7,986 bases of DNA from contig JASLCA010000246.1 in the NCBI GenBank assembly GCA_030146225.1, forward strand, positions 1-7,986, written 5' to 3'. The notes beneath the pieces are model-generated. The model searched no databases. It saw only the letters and a list, made by a program, of their open reading frames with translations, and had not been told where the DNA came from. Source of the DNA: Sphingobacterium sp. Lineage in GTDB: Bacteria > Bacteroidota > Bacteroidia > Sphingobacteriales > Sphingobacteriaceae. A program made the translations under genes and the position numbers. Numbering within the stretch: position 1 is the stretch's first letter; each line of letters begins with the position of its first letter. Positions 5,464 through 7,986 of the stretch are shown here, one piece after another.

Positions 5464-6876
5464 ATGAGACTACCTAAGCTACTAATCACTGCCGCGCTCC
5501 TATGCGCAGCAACTGCGCAAGCACAACAAAAAAAGCCCAATATTGTATTGATCATGGCTGATGACCTCGGTATTGGAGACCTAGGCTCCTATGGTCAAAA
5601 AATCATACAAACCCCAAATCTAGATAGACTGGGACAGCAGGGCCTACGCTTTGACAACTTTTATTCCGGAACCTCCGTTTGCGCCCCGTCCCGTTCCGCA
5701 CTAATGACCGGACAACATACCGGACACACCCATATCCGAGGCAATAAAGAAATTGAACCCGAAGGTCAAGAACCTTTAGCTGATTCTGTACGCACCATCG
5801 CCATGAACTTGCAAGAAGCAGGCTATGTGACAGCCGCTTTTGGAAAATGGGGATTAGGCATGGTCGGCAGCACAGGCTCCCCAAACCGCAAAGGCTTTGA
5901 TGAATTTTACGGCTATATCTGTCAGCGGCAATCGCATCGCTACTACCCAACACATCTCTGGCATAATGCGGAACGCATTATCCTCCAAGGCAATGACCTT
6001 AGCCATAAGGTACATTATGCGCCAAGCCTGATACAGGAGAAAACTTTACAATTTATTGAGGACAACAAAGACAAACCCTTTTTCCTATTCGTCCCCACCG
6101 TACTCCCACATGCAGAACTAGCAGGCCCCGAAGACAGCTTTTTCAAAAGATATGAGCAATCATTTATTGAAAAAGCACATCAGGGCAATGACTACGGACC
6201 AAAAGCCACCGTTAGCGGCTACGCCTCAGTAGATAAGCCAAGAGCGACCTATGCCGCCATGGTTAGCCGCCTGGATCAATACGTAGGCGAAATCTTAGCA
6301 AAACTCGACGAGCACGGACTTACCGAAAACAGCATCATTATCTTCACAAGCGATAACGGAGCACATCGAGAAGGCGGAGCCGACCCGGAGTACTTCAATA
6401 GCACGATGGGCTTAAGGGGATTCAAAAGAGAGCTCTATGAAGGCGGAATTAGAACCCCATTTATTGTAAGCTGGCCAGCGCAAATCAAAGCCTCAACCAC
6501 AACGACACATACTGCTGCCTTTTGGGACATTATGCCAACCTTGCAAGAATTAGCCGGCAGCAAGCCAAAAGGCTATACAGATGGCATATCCTTCCTCCCA
6601 ACCCTAATACATAAAGGAAAGCAGAAAAAACATGAGTACCTGTATTGGGAATTCCATGAAGACGGAGGTAGACAAGCGGTAAGACATAACAATTGGAAGC
6701 TCATTAAGCAAAAAGTAAAAAACCCAGCACTAACCAGCATTGAGCTTTATGATTTATCCAAAGACCCAGCAGAACAGACAAACTTGGCTCAACAAGAACC
6801 AGCAATTACAAAAAAACTATTGAAATATATAGCAGAAGCACATACCGAAAACAGCATCTTCCCCCTGCTGAAATAA
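5464..6876 (+). CDS. Secreted type I sulfatase (arylsulfatase-like, formylglycine-dependent)
   Basis: The enzyme should hydrolyse sulfate esters, in Bacteroidota typically on sulfated glycans, outside the cytoplasm. The 470-residue product begins with a signal peptide (MRLPKLL, a hydrophobic core to about 18, then AQA, with probable cleavage after A20). There is no lipobox; C14 is within the hydrophobic core without a lipobox context. The alkaline-phosphatase-like sulfatase fold starts at KPNIVLIMADDLG (24-36), with D33 and D34 as metal ligands. The sulfatase signature CAPSR is at 73-77, so C73 should be oxidised to formylglycine. The second signature is around YVTAAFGKWGLG (121-132, K128). 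H216 in LPHAE and D297/N298 in SDNGAH complete the expected active site. The C-terminal subdomain (about 390-470) has the usual WKLI and LYDLSKDPAEQTNL segments. The length is normal. No maturase, SusC/SusD pair or glycoside hydrolase is adjacent, so the substrate is unknown. It is preceded by two inverted repeats. Confidence 0.95.
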   Translation: MRLPKLLITAALLCAATAQAQQKKPNIVLIMADDLGIGDLGSYGQKIIQTPNLDRLGQQGLRFDNFYSGTSVCAPSRSALMTGQHTGHTHIRGNKEIEPEGQEPLADSVRTIAMNLQEAGYVTAAFGKWGLGMVGSTGSPNRKGFDEFYGYICQRQSHRYYPTHLWHNAERIILQGNDLSHKVHYAPSLIQEKTLQFIEDNKDKPFFLFVPTVLPHAELAGPEDSFFKRYEQSFIEKAHQGNDYGPKATVSGYASVDKPRATYAAMVSRLDQYVGEILAKLDEHGLTENSIIIFTSDNGAHREGGADPEYFNSTMGLRGFKRELYEGGIRTPFIVSWPAQIKASTTTTHTAAFWDIMPTLQELAGSKPKGYTDGISFLPTLIHKGKQKKHEYLYWEFHEDGGRQAVRHNNWKLIKQKVKNPALTSIELYDLSKDPAEQTNLAQQEPAITKKLLKYIAEAHTENSIFPLLK

Positions 6877-6900
6877 ATCAAGCCCGGGCCCCAACTTAAA

Positions 6901-6937
6901 GTACGAGACCTGCAGAAAGAAACTGCAGCTCTCGTGC
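6901..6937 (+). terminator. Strong hairpin after the sulfatase gene (terminator-like)
   Basis: Two 15-base arms (6901-6915 and 6923-6937) pair with one C-C mismatch (6909/6929) and one G-T wobble around a 7-base loop AAAGAAA. The core stems are ACGAGA/TCTCGT and CTGCAG/CTGCAG. It lies 24 bases after the sulfatase stop. The following ATTTAATTG is only weakly T-rich, so it could be a poor intrinsic terminator or a 3'-end stabiliser. Confidence 0.5.
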
Positions 6938-7002
6938 ATTTAATTGAGCAGTTCTCACAAGTAAAAAAAACACCAACGCTTTCTTATCCTACATCAATGC
7001 GG

Positions 7003-7019
7003 AGGCAGGCGCACTGCCT
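7003..7019. promoter_or_regulatory. Dyad in the pirin promoter spacer (candidate operator)
   Basis: AGGCAG (7003-7008) and CTGCCT (7014-7019) form a perfect 6-bp inverted repeat around GCGCA. It lies directly against the -7 box at 7020-7027. A protein bound there would block the promoter. A chance 6-bp dyad is possible. Confidence 0.35.
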
Positions 7020-7027
7020 TACTTTTG
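7020..7027 (+). promoter_or_regulatory. Bacteroidota-type -7 box of the pirin gene
   Basis: TACTTTTG matches the Bacteroidota -7 consensus TAnnTTTG exactly. Only a partial -33 element is seen (AATG at 6996-6999, 20 bases upstream). Transcription would begin near 7032, leaving only about 7 bases before the ATG at 7039 but about 19 before the ATG at 7051. This bears on which start is used. Confidence 0.5.
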
Positions 7028-7038
7028 TAGTATATTAA

Positions 7039-7932
7039 ATGAAAGAAAACATGTCAAACACAAAACACATAGAAAAAATCGTAGCGCCAAGAGCGCCACA
7101 TTTCGTTGGAGATGGCTTCCGGGTACATAACTTTATTCCAAGCACAGATCCCATGGGCGCAAAGCGAATGGACCCTTTTATCCTATTGGATTATAATTCA
7201 AAATTCTATTTCCCTCCGACCGACAAGCCTAGAGGAGTCAGTGTACACCCACATAGAGGCTTTGAGACCGTCACAATCGCCTACAAAGGCGCTGTAGCAC
7301 ATCATGACAGCACAGGCAATAGCGGCCTGATCGGAGAAGGGGATGTACAATGGATGACCGCAGCATCAGGCATCTTGCACAAGGAATTTCATGAGGAAAA
7401 CTTCAGCAAACAAGGTGGAGACTTCCATATGGTACAACTTTGGGTCAATCTACCTGCAAAAGACAAGATGTCCGCCCCAAAGTATCAGGCCATTACAAAT
7501 GCTGAAATTGCAAAACATGAATTGGACAACAAGGCTGGCTTTATCGAAGTCATTGCAGGCGAGTACCAAGGCACAAAAGGCAGCGCAAGCACCTTCTCCC
7601 CCATGCAGGTCATGAACGTGCACCTAAACAAGGATGGGCAGGCCGACTTTGATCTACCCGCAAATTACAATACTGCATTGTTGGTGGTAGCAGGTAGCAT
7701 TCAAGTCAATGACATAGAGCAGGTCCCTACAGATCACTTTGCTTACTTCAGCAATACGGGTAGTCAATTTAGGCTTAAAGCTACTGAGGACGCCATTGTA
7801 CTGCTTTTAAGCGGTGAGCCCTTGGCCGAACCTATTGTATCTCATGGCCCCTTTGTTATGAATAGCCATGCAGAGATTATGCAAGCTGTAGACGATTACA
7901 ACAATGGCAGCTTTGGCAGCTTAGCCGAGTAG
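7039..7932 (+). CDS. Pirin-family protein (bicupin)
   Basis: Pirins are iron-binding bicupin proteins; some act as quercetin dioxygenases and others bind metabolic enzymes or redox-sensitive regulators. The 297-residue product has an N-terminal pirin cupin (about 20-135) and a C-terminal pirin domain (about 180-285). All four metal ligands known from human pirin are present by motif: H70 and H72 in VHPHRGFETV, and H114 and E116 in GILHKEFHEE. QWMTA (104-108) is also typical. No signal peptide is seen, so it should be cytoplasmic. Two starts are possible: ATG 7039 (MKENMSNTKH) and ATG 7051 (MSNTKH). The second gives a more usual pirin N-terminus, follows an A-rich GAAAGAAAAC, and suits the predicted transcription start better; the longer frame is given here. 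The gene is separated from the sulfatase by a hairpin and its own promoter, so it is probably monocistronic. The catalytic role is unknown. Confidence 0.93.
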   Translation: MKENMSNTKHIEKIVAPRAPHFVGDGFRVHNFIPSTDPMGAKRMDPFILLDYNSKFYFPPTDKPRGVSVHPHRGFETVTIAYKGAVAHHDSTGNSGLIGEGDVQWMTAASGILHKEFHEENFSKQGGDFHMVQLWVNLPAKDKMSAPKYQAITNAEIAKHELDNKAGFIEVIAGEYQGTKGSASTFSPMQVMNVHLNKDGQADFDLPANYNTALLVVAGSIQVNDIEQVPTDHFAYFSNTGSQFRLKATEDAIVLLLSGEPLAEPIVSHGPFVMNSHAEIMQAVDDYNNGSFGSLAE

Positions 7933-7986
7933 ATATAGATTAAAAAAAACTATCCTGAAGAAATAAGGTTTTATACTAAAAAAAGA

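Noticed and set aside
5603..5953. 116-codon open frame on the minus strand inside the sulfatase
   Set aside because: It lies wholly antisense to a well-supported sulfatase, including part of its catalytic region, and its translation resembles no family.
7933..7986. Possible terminator after the pirin gene
   Set aside because: Only a weak AAAACT/GGTTTT pairing with a long loop is visible; the window ends before anything clearer.
1..7986. Mobile elements, CRISPR arrays, tRNA or rRNA genes, toxin-antitoxin or defence systems
   Set aside because: No transposase, terminal repeats, regularly spaced repeats, tRNA-like arms or defence-type genes were seen; the genes are ordinary chromosomal families.

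Overview
The window reads as chromosomal DNA of a Bacteroidota bacterium, most likely in or near the Sphingobacteriaceae. The RNase R and Fur-type proteins resemble the forms I know from that group. Start codons follow A/T-rich leaders rather than clear Shine-Dalgarno sequences. One promoter (before the pirin gene) carries an exact Bacteroidota-type -7 box, TAnnTTTG. The assignment rests on recalled family resemblance, not on a search.

Layout. 1-231: the C-terminal end of a Fur-family metalloregulator, closed by a hairpin that overlaps its stop codon. 232-776: a long, AT-rich intergenic region with several copies of a short motif and no gene I can support. 777-2906: a complete RNase R. 2947-3696 (minus): a YggS/PROSC-type PLP-binding protein, convergent with RNase R across a shared hairpin terminator. 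3918-4811: a ten-helix EamA/DMT-type transporter. 4816-5151 (minus): a small YCII-domain (DGPF) protein whose expected first strand is encoded but lies upstream of the only usable in-frame start. 5152-5463: an intergenic region with two adjacent inverted repeats, one a perfect 24-bp palindrome. 5464-6876: a secreted type I (formylglycine) sulfatase with a signal peptide. 7039-7932: a pirin-family cupin protein behind the best promoter in the window.

These genes do not form one pathway. Every gene from RNase R onward looks like its own transcription unit: orientations alternate, gaps are large, or a hairpin intervenes. Housekeeping functions (RNA decay, PLP homeostasis, metal-responsive regulation) sit next to accessory ones (export, sulfate-ester hydrolysis, pirin). 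I see no mobile element, CRISPR array, tRNA or rRNA, and no convincing new multi-gene system. The most unusual material is non-coding: the paired inverted repeats before the sulfatase, the dyad inside the pirin promoter spacer, and the TGCTAAA cluster before RNase R. The likely 5' disruption of the YCII gene also deserves a check.
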